A DNA stretch of 23,176 nucleotides from JBJXGC01 sp046154545. GTDB lineage: Bacteria; Chloroflexota; Dehalococcoidia; Tepidiformales; Tepidiformaceae. Both the position numbers and the translations under genes were made by a program. The stretch covers positions 1 through 23,176 of the forward strand of contig JBJXGC010000208.1 of NCBI GenBank assembly GCA_046154545.1. Direction: 5' to 3'. Shown here in pieces: positions 1-7,179 of this stretch; positions within the stretch are counted from its first letter, which is position 1; each line of letters begins with the position of its first letter. The notes under the pieces were generated by a model, which searched no databases, had not been told where the DNA came from, and was given only the letters and a program-made list of their open reading frames with translations.

Positions 1-1280
1 GCGTTGCCCGTCCCAAACACGCTTGCGTTGACGGCGGTCTGCGCCTGGTAGCCGAGATCAACACGGCCGTTCGGCGCCACGCCGAGCCCCTGGTAGAAGG
101 CGTAACCCTCGGCGCCGCTCACGGTCACCGGCGCGCTCCACGTCCGCCCCTTGTCCGTCGATGTACTCACGACGATCCGGCCGCCGTCGGCTGTCCGGTT
201 CGCCCACGCCGCATAGAGCGTGGAGCTGCCGCTTCGCGGGTCGGCGGCGATCGTTGGGAAGCTGTTGGTCCGGAAGTTCGAACCGGGGATTGGATCATGA
301 ATGTCGGCCGCGGTCCCGATCGTGATCGGCCGCGACCAGGTGCTACCACCGTCACGCGAGACCGACACCACCTGCTTGTTGCCCTGTTCGAAGCCGACGT
401 AGACGCTTCCATCAGGACCGGCGGCGATCGACGAACCCTGCCTCCCACCGACGGCGTTGTTGTTGAAAGCAGGGGAGAGCTGCTTGCCGTGGGAGAAGCT
501 TCCACCGCCATCGATTGAGACGGCGACCACGATGGGCTCGGCTGTCCCGACGGTGTTGAAGCGGGTCCAGGAGACGTAGACTCGCCCGAAATACGGGCTC
601 GCAGGGTTGCCGTCCACGGCCATCGCTTCCTTATCGTTGAATATGTTGGGGTTGTGCTTCACCGAGGCCAGGACTGGGGCGCTCCACGTGAGGCCGTTGT
701 CGTCGGAAGTGGCGACGATGATGAACTCCGGTGCCTGCGTGGGCGGGTAGGGCGATTGGCCTGCCTTATACGAACCGAGACTTGCGTAGTAGGCGCGTGC
801 GCCATTGGCATAGCTAAAGCCGCCCGGCCCCGGTTTCGGACCGTACACGATCACCGGGTCGCCGTCTGAGACCCAGGGGCTGCTAATCCAGGATGGCTGA
901 TCATCCAGCAAACCGCGGTTCGTCCACGTTTGGCCGCCGTCGGAAGAGGTGTAGACGCCCGATGTCCCGACGCCCGGGAAGAACGAGCAGTCGTTCGCCG
1001 GGACGCTGGCTCCGCGGACAGGTCCGGGGCCGCAGGGCGGCTGCCGTTGTTCGTCGTTCGCCCCCGCGATCAGGTAGCTGGAGTTCAAGGGGTTCACCGC
1101 AATGGTCGGCTCGTTCTGCTTGTTCGTCGGGAAAACGGCCGTGCTATCTGAACCCGGGACGCCCTCTACCTGGGGGTCATTGGCCTGGTGGTCGCCAGAG
1201 CTGACTCCCACGGCGCGGGTCACTGCCAGGCCTGCCAGGGCGAGTGCCGCAAAGCTGCTGACGATGCGAGTCCGTCTCAT
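1..1280 (-). CDS. Secreted BNR/Asp-box beta-propeller (sialidase-like) protein, C-terminus cut by window edge
   Basis: The frame is open from the ATG at 1280 to the window edge (426 residues, no stop), so the C-terminus is missing. The N-terminus (MRRTR, then a hydrophobic A/L/V stretch to about residue 22) looks like a signal peptide, so the product is probably exported. Five Asp-boxes of the S-x-D-x-G-x-T-W type are visible: SSDGGQTW (112-119), SDDNGLTW (192-199), SIDGGGSF (255-262), SRDGGSTW (308-315) and STDKGRTW (374-381). They mark the blades of a sialidase-type propeller. I do not see the Arg triad or an FRIP motif of true sialidases, so a glycosidase activity is not claimed; many such proteins are extracellular propellers of unknown ligand. 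The start is supported by a GGAGG sequence 10 nt upstream and a candidate promoter at 1338-1366. Confidence 0.85.
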   Translation of the reverse strand, partial: MRRTRIVSSFAALALAGLAVTRAVGVSSGDHQANDPQVEGVPGSDSTAVFPTNKQNEPTIAVNPLNSSYLIAGANDEQRQPPCGPGPVRGASVPANDCSFFPGVGTSGVYTSSDGGQTWTNRGLLDDQPSWISSPWVSDGDPVIVYGPKPGPGGFSYANGARAYYASLGSYKAGQSPYPPTQAPEFIIVATSDDNGLTWSAPVLASVKHNPNIFNDKEAMAVDGNPASPYFGRVYVSWTRFNTVGTAEPIVVAVSIDGGGSFSHGKQLSPAFNNNAVGGRQGSSIAAGPDGSVYVGFEQGNKQVVSVSRDGGSTWSRPITIGTAADIHDPIPGSNFRTNSFPTIAADPRSGSSTLYAAWANRTADGGRIVVSTSTDKGRTWSAPVTVSGAEGYAFYQGLGVAPNGRVDLGYQAQTAVNASVFGTGN

Positions 1281-1313
1281 TTCGAGTACCTCCACGGGTT
1301 GTTCGTGCGCTTC

Positions 1314-1327
1314 TTACCGTCTGGTAA
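1314..1327. promoter_or_regulatory. Short inverted repeat in the leader of the Asp-box gene
   Basis: TTACC-GTCT-GGTAA is a perfect 5-bp inverted repeat. It lies just downstream of the predicted -10 element (1338-1343) and 34 nt before the ATG, where an operator would block initiation. No known regulator is recognised, and short arms like these occur by chance. Confidence 0.25.
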
Positions 1328-1337
1328 ACGGCTGCCC

Positions 1338-1366
1338 AGTCTTTGCGCCCATGGTGGCCCTGTCAA
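1338..1366 (-). promoter_or_regulatory. Candidate sigma70-type promoter of the Asp-box gene
   Basis: On the minus strand a perfect -35 hexamer TTGACA (1361-1366) is followed after exactly 17 nt by AAGACT (1338-1343, three matches to TATAAT). Transcription would start near 1331, giving a leader of about 50 nt that carries the GGAGG ribosome site. The promoter sits in the 176-bp gap after the acyl-CoA dehydrogenase-like gene, so the Asp-box gene is probably transcribed separately. Confidence 0.5.
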
Positions 1367-1404
1367 TAGTTGAATGCCGTAACTCCCATCCGGGGCTGCC
1401 CTCC

Positions 1405-1420
1405 CGGACCGATGGGTCCG
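1405..1420 (-). terminator. Possible hairpin after the acyl-CoA dehydrogenase-like gene
   Basis: CGGACC-gatg-GGTCCG forms a 6-bp GC-rich stem with a 4-nt loop, 37 nt past the stop at 1457 on the minus strand. No T-tract follows, so a terminator role is weakly supported. Confidence 0.25.
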
Positions 1421-1456
1421 CCACGCCGGGTTCACCCCGTAGAACACCTGGGACCC

Positions 1457-2662
1457 CTACTGGAGCCCCATGCCCGGTGCGTGCCCCAGGAACACCTTGC
1501 CCAGCTCCTCGTAGAGCTGCGGGCCCACCCAGCGGTGGCTGGCCGCCCCGTGCGCGTCGCGGAGTTTGCGTTCGAGCGGGTTGTCCATCCGGATCGCGCT
1601 CGTCCCCCCCGTGTTGTGCATGAGATCGACGACGCGCATCGACGATTGGGCCGCGTGCAGGCAGGCCAGGCGGGCCAGCTTCAGCGAATCCCAGGACGGC
1701 TCGGTCGCGCCGTCGTTCAGCGACTCCGCGACGCCGTCCATCGCCTCCAGGAGGAACGCCTTTGCCGCCCGCAGCGTCGCCTCCGCTTCGCCGACCCGGT
1801 ACTGGGCCAGGGGCCGGTCGCGGAGCGTGGTCGCGGAGAGCCACGGTGTCTTGTTCTGGGCAAGGTCAATGATCGTGTCGATCGCGCCGCGCGCGATGCC
1901 GATTGCGACGCCTGCCTTGTTGAAGGACAACCGCACGTTCACCGGCATCCGGAACACCGGGTTCGTCGAATGGCGGGCCGGCAGCATGAGCTGCACTGGC
2001 TCCCACTTCGGCGACACCCAGGCGCCGTCGGACTTCACGTCGTGGCTGCCCGACCCACGTAGCGACGCCACGTCCCAGGTGTCGATGATCTCCCAGTCAT
2101 CCCGGTGGAGGAAGAAGCTGCGGATCGTCGGGTTCCCTCGCTGGTCCAGGATCGGCGTGTCGCCGTCGTAGAGCGCGGCCGTCTGGATCGCCCAGGTCGA
2201 GTTGTGGCAGCCGCTCATGAAGGTGGACTGGGCGTAGACCTTCCAGCCGCCCTCATGTTTCACGGCCCGCGAAGGCGTGGTGCCGGGGCCGCCGCCACCG
2301 CAGCAGACCGCCTTCGGGTTGTCGAGGAAGACCTCTCTGACCAGCTCATCCGGGAGTCCCCCGGCCACCATCGCGTTGATCTCCGAGCCGATCATCACGT
2401 TCCAGCCGACCGACCCATCGATCGCCGAGACCTTTTCGAGGACGGCGATCGTCTCGCGCACGCTCGCGTCTTCGCCGCCGCAATTCTCGGGCAGGGTGAA
2501 GTTGAAGAGCCCCTGTTCGTGCAGCTTGTCGGCGCACCAGGCGGGGATCTGGCGGAGCTGCTGGGCTTCGTCGCCGCCGGCGGCGATCTCAGCCGCGATC
2601 AGCGCCACCCGTTCCGAGGGAGCCCGGTCGAACCTCTTTCGCAGAGCGGTTGATGCGGTCAT
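1457..2662 (-). CDS. Acyl-CoA dehydrogenase-fold flavoprotein, group D monooxygenase-like
   Basis: The 401-residue protein has the three-part layout of the acyl-CoA dehydrogenase superfamily. There is an N-terminal helical domain (LPENCGGEDAS near 55-65, then IDGSVGWNVMIG). A middle beta domain follows, containing WKVYAQSTFMSGC and the DTWDVASLRGSGSHDV segment typical of flavin hydroxylases such as HsaA/DszC/HpaB relatives. The C-terminal helical domain ends HNTGGTSAIRMDNPLERKLRD (written here only to name the family hallmark). This pattern fits the type-2 C-terminal domain better than a beta-oxidation dehydrogenase, so a reduced-flavin-dependent oxygenase is likely; the substrate is unknown. 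The frame stays open upstream to 3592, but that part is antisense to the PIG-L gene. The ATG at 2662 has GGAGGGA 4-5 nt upstream. No flavin reductase gene is adjacent. Confidence 0.8.
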   Translation of the reverse strand: MTASTALRKRFDRAPSERVALIAAEIAAGGDEAQQLRQIPAWCADKLHEQGLFNFTLPENCGGEDASVRETIAVLEKVSAIDGSVGWNVMIGSEINAMVAGGLPDELVREVFLDNPKAVCCGGGGPGTTPSRAVKHEGGWKVYAQSTFMSGCHNSTWAIQTAALYDGDTPILDQRGNPTIRSFFLHRDDWEIIDTWDVASLRGSGSHDVKSDGAWVSPKWEPVQLMLPARHSTNPVFRMPVNVRLSFNKAGVAIGIARGAIDTIIDLAQNKTPWLSATTLRDRPLAQYRVGEAEATLRAAKAFLLEAMDGVAESLNDGATEPSWDSLKLARLACLHAAQSSMRVVDLMHNTGGTSAIRMDNPLERKLRDAHGAASHRWVGPQLYEELGKVFLGHAPGMGLQ

Positions 2663-2935
2663 GTCGTCCCTCCGGCGCCGTTTCGGGGAGTATACGGAAC
2701 CGGTGGCTAGAAAACTGGCCACGCGGCCAGCAACCCGGCCAGTGCTGCCGTTGAGCGGGCCGCACGTCGGAACCGCGAACGGTAGTGAGCAGCCTGGCCC
2801 GCCAGTGCCACGGGCTAAGCCGAGCACACCGGTCCTTCGTGACCGCCTCAGCGCCCTCTGGGGCCCCGGTTCGTCCGGGTCGTGAATCCCTCCCGCCATG
2901 CTGTGCACTGGGTTCGATTCGGCTACGATCGGCGC
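2663..2935. other. Divergent intergenic region
   Basis: This gap of about 270 bp separates two divergent genes. The right end holds the -10-like element of the PIG-L gene. No convincing gene, RNA or repeat is seen in the rest, and no clear -35/-10 pair was found for the leftward gene. Confidence 0.5.
2924..2929 (+). promoter_or_regulatory. -10-like element TACGAT, 6 nt before the PIG-L start
   Basis: GGCTACGAT ends 6 nt before the ATG at 2936. A transcript from it would begin at or within a base or two of the start codon, so the mRNA would be leaderless. No SD sequence lies upstream of this ATG. The same hexamer precedes the SDR and M50 genes in this window. Confidence 0.45.
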
Positions 2936-3793
2936 ATGAAGAACGTTCGAATCCTCGCCGCCTACGGACACCCCGACGACGAAGGCCAGGTGACGGGCAC
3001 GCTCGCCCGGTTCATCCGACACGGCTCCCAGGTCACCCTCGTCTGTGGCACCCGCGGCGAAGTCGGGGAGATCAGCGACGCCCAGTTCGCCACCCAGGAG
3101 ACCCTCGGCTACGTCCGCGAACTCGAGCTCCGGGCGGCCATGGCCCAGATCGGCCTGCGAGACGTGCGCCTGCTCCCATTCCGGGATAGCGGCATGGCCG
3201 GCACGCCCGAGAACGACGACCCGCGCTGCCTCCACCAGGCCCCCGCCGAGACGGTCGTCGCCCACCTCGTGGCCGTCATCCGGGAGACGCGCCCCCACGC
3301 CGTCTTCACCTGGGACCCCACCGGTGGCTACGGCCACCCGGACCACATCGCCATCCATCGCCACACGCTCGCGGCCTTCGAGGCGGCGGGGGACGGCTCT
3401 CAGTTCGCCGAGGCGGGCGCCGCCTGGCAGCCCTCGCGCCTCTACTGGGGCGCCTTCACGATGAAACGGTTTGCCAGCGTCTTCCTCGAACTCGAGAAGC
3501 GCGGCCTCCTGCCGGAGCCGATCCCAGAGGAGCGCCGCGAGCGCTTCCTCAAGGCGATGGACGAGCCCGACCCGCCGATCAGCCTCGTCCACGACACGCG
3601 CGACCTGGTCGATCTAAAGCGGGCGGCGGCGGGCATGCACCGCAGCCAGTTCGGCGAGAACAGCATCTTCGCCCGCATCCCCGAGGAGTTCCGCGACCGC
3701 TTTTACGGTGAGGAGCGCTTCCTCCAGGCCCGCCCCGAATGGCCGGGCGGCGACCCCCACACCCTCGACGCGCTCGCCGACCTCGCGGACTGA
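2936..3793 (+). CDS. PIG-L / LmbE family N-deacetylase
   Basis: The 285-residue protein opens with a Rossmann-like strand and the zinc-binding AYGHPDDEG motif (AHPDDE type, about residues 10-17). It later has the second metal motif HPDHIAIH within DPTGGYGHPDH. These two motifs define the PIG-L family of zinc-dependent de-N-acetylases and amidases (MshB, Mca, BshB and relatives), which act on N-acetylglucosaminyl compounds or thiol conjugates. The GGYGHPDH context and the length resemble mycothiol-conjugate amidase-type members more than the short BshB type, but the substrate cannot be set from sequence alone. A GTG at 2882 would add 18 residues; I prefer the ATG at 2936 because homology starts there and the TACGAT element sits just upstream. 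It is monocistronic and convergent with the SDR gene. Confidence 0.88.
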   Translation: MKNVRILAAYGHPDDEGQVTGTLARFIRHGSQVTLVCGTRGEVGEISDAQFATQETLGYVRELELRAAMAQIGLRDVRLLPFRDSGMAGTPENDDPRCLHQAPAETVVAHLVAVIRETRPHAVFTWDPTGGYGHPDHIAIHRHTLAAFEAAGDGSQFAEAGAAWQPSRLYWGAFTMKRFASVFLELEKRGLLPEPIPEERRERFLKAMDEPDPPISLVHDTRDLVDLKRAAAGMHRSQFGENSIFARIPEEFRDRFYGEERFLQARPEWPGGDPHTLDALADLAD

Positions 3794-3867
3794 ACTCCGC
3801 GTCGCCTGCTCCGAGGCTCCCCCCGCGTCGCTGAGTCTCGATCCGTGGGGGACACGCCGGACCATCC

Positions 3868-3892
3868 GAGCGCGGCCGGGAGGCCGCTCAAC
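3868..3892. repeat. GC-rich palindromic intergenic repeat, copy 1
   Basis: The 25-bp element (GAGCGCGGCC, then GGGAGGCCGCTCAAC) folds with GAGC/GCTC and GGCC/GGCC arms. It lies between the convergent ends of the PIG-L and SDR genes. Near-identical copies occur at 19089-19113 and 19202-19225. It may act as a bidirectional terminator or be a REP-like element. Confidence 0.6.
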
Positions 3893-3919
3893 CGCCCGTC
3901 GCGGAGCCTCGCTCGGCGT

Positions 3920-4783
3920 TCAACGGCCCCAGTTCATGTCCTGGCGTCCGAGTTCGCTCTCCCAGAGGGCGGGCTTCTGGTGGAAGCCGCCACCCGTCGT
4001 CCAGCCGCCGTCCACGTAGAGGATGTGCCCGGTGACGAAGCGGCTCGCGTCGGAGCAGAGGAAGGCGATTACGCCCTCCAGGTCCTCGGGGCGCCCGAGG
4101 CGGCCCATCGGCGTCCGCTCGATCGTGTGCACTTTCGTCACCGGGGCGGCATCGAACACCTTGTCCATCATCTCCGTGCCTTCGAAGTAGGAAGGGGCGA
4201 TGGCGTTCACGCGGATCCCTTCACGGGCGTATTCGTAGGCCAGGACCCGGGTCAGGCCATCGACTCCCGCCTTCGCCGCGTGATAGGCCGACGCCCGGAA
4301 CTCACTCGCCGTCGCCCCCAGGATCGAGCTGATGTTAATGATCACGCCCCCCGGCGGGTCCTGGATGAGCATCTGCTTGGCCGCCAGGCGGCAGCCGTTC
4401 ATCGTCGCCAGCAGGTCCAACTCGACAATCGCGCGGAACCGCTTCATCGCGTTCTGGTCGTGCCGGAGCGCCGTCCGGTCGGTGAAGCCAGCGTTGTTCA
4501 CCATGATGTCGAGATGGCCGTATTCGGCCACCACCTGCGCGACCATCGCCTCGAACTGGGCCTCGTCCGTGATGTCGGCCGCGATGGCCGACGCCCGGAC
4601 GCCGTATTCGCGCGCCATCGCCGCCGTCTGGTCGATCATCTCCTGCCGGCGGGCGGTCACCACGACGTCGGCGCCGGCCCGGGCGAGCCCGCGGGCGAGG
4701 GCGACCCCGATACCGCTTGAGGCGCCGGTGACGAGCGCGGTCTTCCCGTCGAGTTTGAAAAGGTCAGCAAACGCAGCGTCCAA
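3920..4783 (-). CDS. Short-chain dehydrogenase/reductase (SDR), classical type
   Basis: This is an NAD(P)-dependent oxidoreductase of about 287 residues. Visible motifs, numbered from the TTG start, are the cofactor site TGASSGIG (near 21-28), the NNAG motif (VNNAGF), the catalytic Ser region ISSILG, and YHAAK (Tyr-x-x-x-Lys), followed by VNAIAPSYFEGTEM. The C-terminal pattern RLGRPEDLEGVIAFLCSDASRFVTG, then a VDGG motif, is characteristic of the gluconate 5-dehydrogenase / 3-oxoacyl-ACP reductase branch. The exact substrate is unknown. The frame extends to a GTG at 4837, but the TTG at 4783 has AGGAG 8 nt upstream and a TGCTACGAT extended -10 at 4814-4822. Transcription from that element would start downstream of the GTG, so TTG is the better start. 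It is divergent from the universal stress gene. Confidence 0.85.
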   Translation of the reverse strand: MDAAFADLFKLDGKTALVTGASSGIGVALARGLARAGADVVVTARRQEMIDQTAAMAREYGVRASAIAADITDEAQFEAMVAQVVAEYGHLDIMVNNAGFTDRTALRHDQNAMKRFRAIVELDLLATMNGCRLAAKQMLIQDPPGGVIINISSILGATASEFRASAYHAAKAGVDGLTRVLAYEYAREGIRVNAIAPSYFEGTEMMDKVFDAAPVTKVHTIERTPMGRLGRPEDLEGVIAFLCSDASRFVTGHILYVDGGWTTGGGFHQKPALWESELGRQDMNWGR

Positions 4784-4813
4784 GTGGGTCGCTCCTGGCA
4801 GGTGTGGACGGGC

Positions 4814-4822
4814 ATCGTAGCA
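4814..4822 (-). promoter_or_regulatory. Extended -10 promoter element TGCTACGAT of the SDR gene
   Basis: TG-C-TACGAT matches the extended -10 pattern TGnTAnnnT on the minus strand. Transcription would start near 4807, leaving about 24 nt of leader that includes the AGGAG ribosome site before the TTG at 4783. No convincing -35 is visible at 16-18 nt. Confidence 0.45.
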
Positions 4823-4903
4823 GGGCTCCCGGCACACGCGCTCTTGCGGCCGATCGCCCCGCGATCTCGGGCCCCCAGCCCATGGCGCCCGCTACCCGGT
4901 TAG

Positions 4904-4912
4904 TGGCACCAT
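4904..4912 (+). promoter_or_regulatory. Weak -10-like element before the universal stress gene
   Basis: TG-G-CACCAT lies 6 nt before the ATG at 4919, the same spacing as TACGAT before the PIG-L start. The hexamer is weak (A, A and T match), so this is a tentative leaderless promoter supported mainly by the recurring geometry in the window. Confidence 0.25.
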
Positions 4913-4918
4913 CGTGGT

Positions 4919-5749
4919 ATGCAACTGCTTGTGACCACCGACGGCTCTGAACGATCCTTCCGCGTCTTCCCTCACGCCGCCCGCTTTGCGAAGGCAACGG
5001 GTGCAAGCGTCACCCTCGCCCGCGCGCTCGACCCCCTGATCGACTGCGGCGGTGAGCTCGCCGTTAAGCTCGATGCCGCCATTGAACGGGTCTCCAACCG
5101 CTGGCGCGAGGAACTCGCCGCCGCCGCCGCCGCTCGCGGGTTGGAGGCAGAGGTCGCCATTTGGACGCACGTCCACGGCGAAGACACGGCGGGTTGTCTC
5201 GAACGGATGATCGCCGGGCACGGCTTTGACATCCTTGCGATGGAGACGCGCGGGGCGGGTGCGGTCCGCCACGCCCTCTTTGGCAGCGTTGCCATGCGCG
5301 TCCTCGGCCACGCGAAGCTGCCGGTGATGGTGACCGGCCCCGAAGCGACTTCCCCTCCCACCGGCGACGGCTACAACGTCCTCGCGACGACGGACCTCTC
5401 CGCCGGTGCGGGCGCGGTCTTTCCGCTGCTGAAGGACCTCGCCGCGCGGCCGGGCCTGGCCGTGACCCTGGCCCACGTTGCGGCCACCGGCGAGGCCGCC
5501 GATGCGCGCGCCGCCCTGGAGCGCGTCCGCGACGGCCTCGCCGCCCCGGTCGCGATCGAAGTGCGGGAGGTGCCGCCCGGCGCCGGCATCGACACAGCGA
5601 TCATCGCCGAAGCCGCGACGATCGGCGCCAGCCTCATCGTTATGGCCACGCACGGCCACAGCGCTCTGCGCCACCTGGTCGCCGGGTCAGTCGCGCTCGG
5701 TGTCGTCAGCCGCGCACCAGTCCCGGTGCTCCTGGTTCCCGTCAAGTAG
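4919..5749 (+). CDS. Tandem-domain universal stress protein (UspA family)
   Basis: The 276-residue protein consists of two UspA repeats. The first starts LLVTTDGSE and ends near TRGAGAVRHALFGSVAMRVL...PVMVTGP (about 110-140). The second starts NVLATTDLSAGAG and ends THGHSALRHLVAGSVALGVV...PVLLVPVK. Each domain carries the GS-V-A part of the nucleotide-binding loop. In both, the second glycine of the usual G-x-x-G-x9-G-S pattern is replaced by alanine, so ATP binding is uncertain. Tandem Usp proteins are soluble stress or dormancy factors, and no enzymatic role is assigned. The ATG has no SD sequence. The stop lies only 18 bp from the convergent stop of the guanylate-kinase fusion gene. Confidence 0.85.
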   Translation: MQLLVTTDGSERSFRVFPHAARFAKATGASVTLARALDPLIDCGGELAVKLDAAIERVSNRWREELAAAAAARGLEAEVAIWTHVHGEDTAGCLERMIAGHGFDILAMETRGAGAVRHALFGSVAMRVLGHAKLPVMVTGPEATSPPTGDGYNVLATTDLSAGAGAVFPLLKDLAARPGLAVTLAHVAATGEAADARAALERVRDGLAAPVAIEVREVPPGAGIDTAIIAEAATIGASLIVMATHGHSALRHLVAGSVALGVVSRAPVPVLLVPVK

Positions 5750-5767
5750 GCGAGCTGATTAAGGCGG

Positions 5768-6697
5768 TCAGCCTCGGAGGCGGGGCAGCGGGCGCTCCGG
5801 GTTGTGCCGTTCGCGCTCGATGATCTCCTCGACCTCGGAGACGGTCTGGTCGAGGCCCAGGTGATGGTTGACCACGACGTAGTCGTTGTTGTCGATGTCC
5901 GCCAGCTCGTCTTCCAGTTCCGCTATGCGGCGGGCGACCGAGGTCTCGTCCTCGCTGCCACGGCCGACGAGCCGCGCCCGCAGCGCATCGCGGTCCTCGG
6001 CCGTGAGGAAGATGAAGACGGCCCCCTCGATCTTCTCGCGCCACGTCCGTGCCCCCTGGACGTCCGTCCGGATGATCACGTCACGGCCTTCGGCCAGGGG
6101 GCCGAGGATCTCAGCCCGCTCAAGTCCCTTCCAATCGCCGTAGACCAGCGCGGACTCCACGAAGTCGCCGGCCTCCCGTTTACCTTCGAACTCCTCGCGG
6201 GTGAGGAAGTGGTAGTGGTTGCCGTCCTCTTCGTCCGTGCGGCGCAGCCGGCTCGTACTGCTCGTCGCGCGGTGGATGCCCGTCCGCGCCCGGAGCGCGT
6301 CGATCACGCTGTCCTTCCCCACGCCGGAGGGCCCGTGGAGGACGATAACGAGGGGCCGAACCTGCGGCTCTGCAGCTCGGCCATCGCCCATGAGCCCGCG
6401 GGATCTTCCCCAGGCGAGCCAGGCGGCGACCAGCGAGTCCATGTCTCCGGCCGCGACATGTTGCGGCTCGTGTCCCGTGAGTTCCCGCAGTGCGTGAAAC
6501 CAGTGGTCCGGTTCCTGTTCTAGACGATGGAGGATGAGCGGGACCACCTGGGGGCCGAGCCGCATGACTTCGAGATATGCAGGATGGCGGACGATCGCGT
6601 CGATGTCGGACATAAACCTGGTGTCCCGCGCCCACTTTCGGGCGAGCTGTTCGAACCTGCGGCTCGTCGCCGGGTCAACAGCGGTTATGGTGGCCAT
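5768..6697 (-). CDS. Fusion of an uncharacterised N-terminal domain to a guanylate kinase domain
   Basis: The 309-residue protein has two parts. Residues about 14-105 form a helical, tryptophan-rich domain with HPAYLEVMRLGPQVVPLIL, PDHWFHALRELTG and LVAAWLAWGRSRG. From memory, this resembles small proteins encoded beside DUF7689 genes. Residues 115-300 are guanylate-kinase-like: P-loop GPSGVGKD (122-129), a degenerate GMP-site arginine segment TSRLRR (148-153), HYHFLTREEF, VYGDWKG, DVQGA (212-216) and FIFL. GMP kinase converts GMP to GDP with ATP. The P-loop ends in Asp rather than Ser/Thr, and the GMP-site NYYG is replaced by GDWKG, so activity needs testing. Housekeeping Gmk is about 190-210 residues and lacks the N-terminal domain. 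The gene follows the DUF7689-like gene by 29 bp and has its own TGCTAGGAT element 6 nt before the ATG. Confidence 0.75.
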   Translation of the reverse strand: MATITAVDPATSRRFEQLARKWARDTRFMSDIDAIVRHPAYLEVMRLGPQVVPLILHRLEQEPDHWFHALRELTGHEPQHVAAGDMDSLVAAWLAWGRSRGLMGDGRAAEPQVRPLVIVLHGPSGVGKDSVIDALRARTGIHRATSSTSRLRRTDEEDGNHYHFLTREEFEGKREAGDFVESALVYGDWKGLERAEILGPLAEGRDVIIRTDVQGARTWREKIEGAVFIFLTAEDRDALRARLVGRGSEDETSVARRIAELEDELADIDNNDYVVVNHHLGLDQTVSEVEEIIERERHNPERPLPRLRG

Positions 6698-6703
6698 CGC
6701 TTG

Positions 6704-6712
6704 ATCCTAGCA
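6704..6712 (-). promoter_or_regulatory. Extended -10 element TGCTAGGAT, 6 nt before the kinase-fusion start
   Basis: TG-C-TAGGAT on the minus strand fits the extended -10 consensus and sits 6 nt before the ATG at 6697. It would give a leaderless transcript starting inside the 29-bp gap after the DUF7689-like gene. The fusion gene may therefore be expressed both with the operon and from this site. No -35 match is seen. Confidence 0.45.
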
Positions 6713-6726
6713 CAAGGGCGACCGTC

Positions 6727-7179
6727 TCAGTCGGTGGCCGAGATTGGTCGCCGGCTCCGCACCATCATGAGGAGCACTGACCCGTACTCAGTCCCTTCGA
6801 GGGCGCGAAGCGGATGCGACACGTCGTAGCTGCGTCCCAGTTTCGACGTCCATCTGCCGTTGCCGAGATGCCGGGCGACGTGGCGCGGTTGATCCACGCC
6901 GAATACCGCGATTCCCACATCGGTCGACGACGGTTCATCATGCGTCGGTTCAAAGCCGAGTTCGGAGAAGAGAGCCTCGTAGGCGTGAATCGTGTTCTCT
7001 CGCGGCACGGTTGCGGGCCAGTGGTACTCGTTGGACGCCGGACTCCAAACCACGGTGGTGCTGCCCACCGCCCACGCGAGGCAGTTGTAGCGAAAGTCTG
7101 AGGGACTCGTAATCTCCCAATCCGTGTCCCGGAGGCCCGGGAATGCCTGTTCGATCTCGCGGCGCTCCGCCCGGGTCAC
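6727..7179 (-). CDS. DUF7689-like protein with possible papain-like Cys/His site
   Basis: The 150-residue protein begins RREIEQAFPGLRDTDWEITSPSD and has FRYNCLAWAVG (Cys33), EYHWPATVPRENT, PRHVARHLGNGRWTSKLG (His100; WTSKLG 110-115) and a closing LEGTEYG segment. From memory this matches an uncharacterised family listed as DUF7689. The order Asn-Cys...His...S-K-x-G recalls NlpC/P60 or papain-like folds, but that is inference. The GTG start at 7179 overlaps the aroA stop by 4 bases (GTGA), so translation is coupled to aroA. It is followed 29 bp later by the kinase fusion, whose N-terminal domain also resembles proteins found next to this family. The C-terminus is basic (VRSRRPISATD). Function is unknown. 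Confidence 0.7.
   Translation of the reverse strand: MTRAERREIEQAFPGLRDTDWEITSPSDFRYNCLAWAVGSTTVVWSPASNEYHWPATVPRENTIHAYEALFSELGFEPTHDEPSSTDVGIAVFGVDQPRHVARHLGNGRWTSKLGRSYDVSHPLRALEGTEYGSVLLMMVRSRRPISATD

Noticed and set aside
2663..3592. Upstream extension of the acyl-CoA dehydrogenase-like frame (total 711 codons)
   Set aside because: It is antisense to the PIG-L gene, shows no family similarity, and the ATG at 2662 has a good SD sequence.
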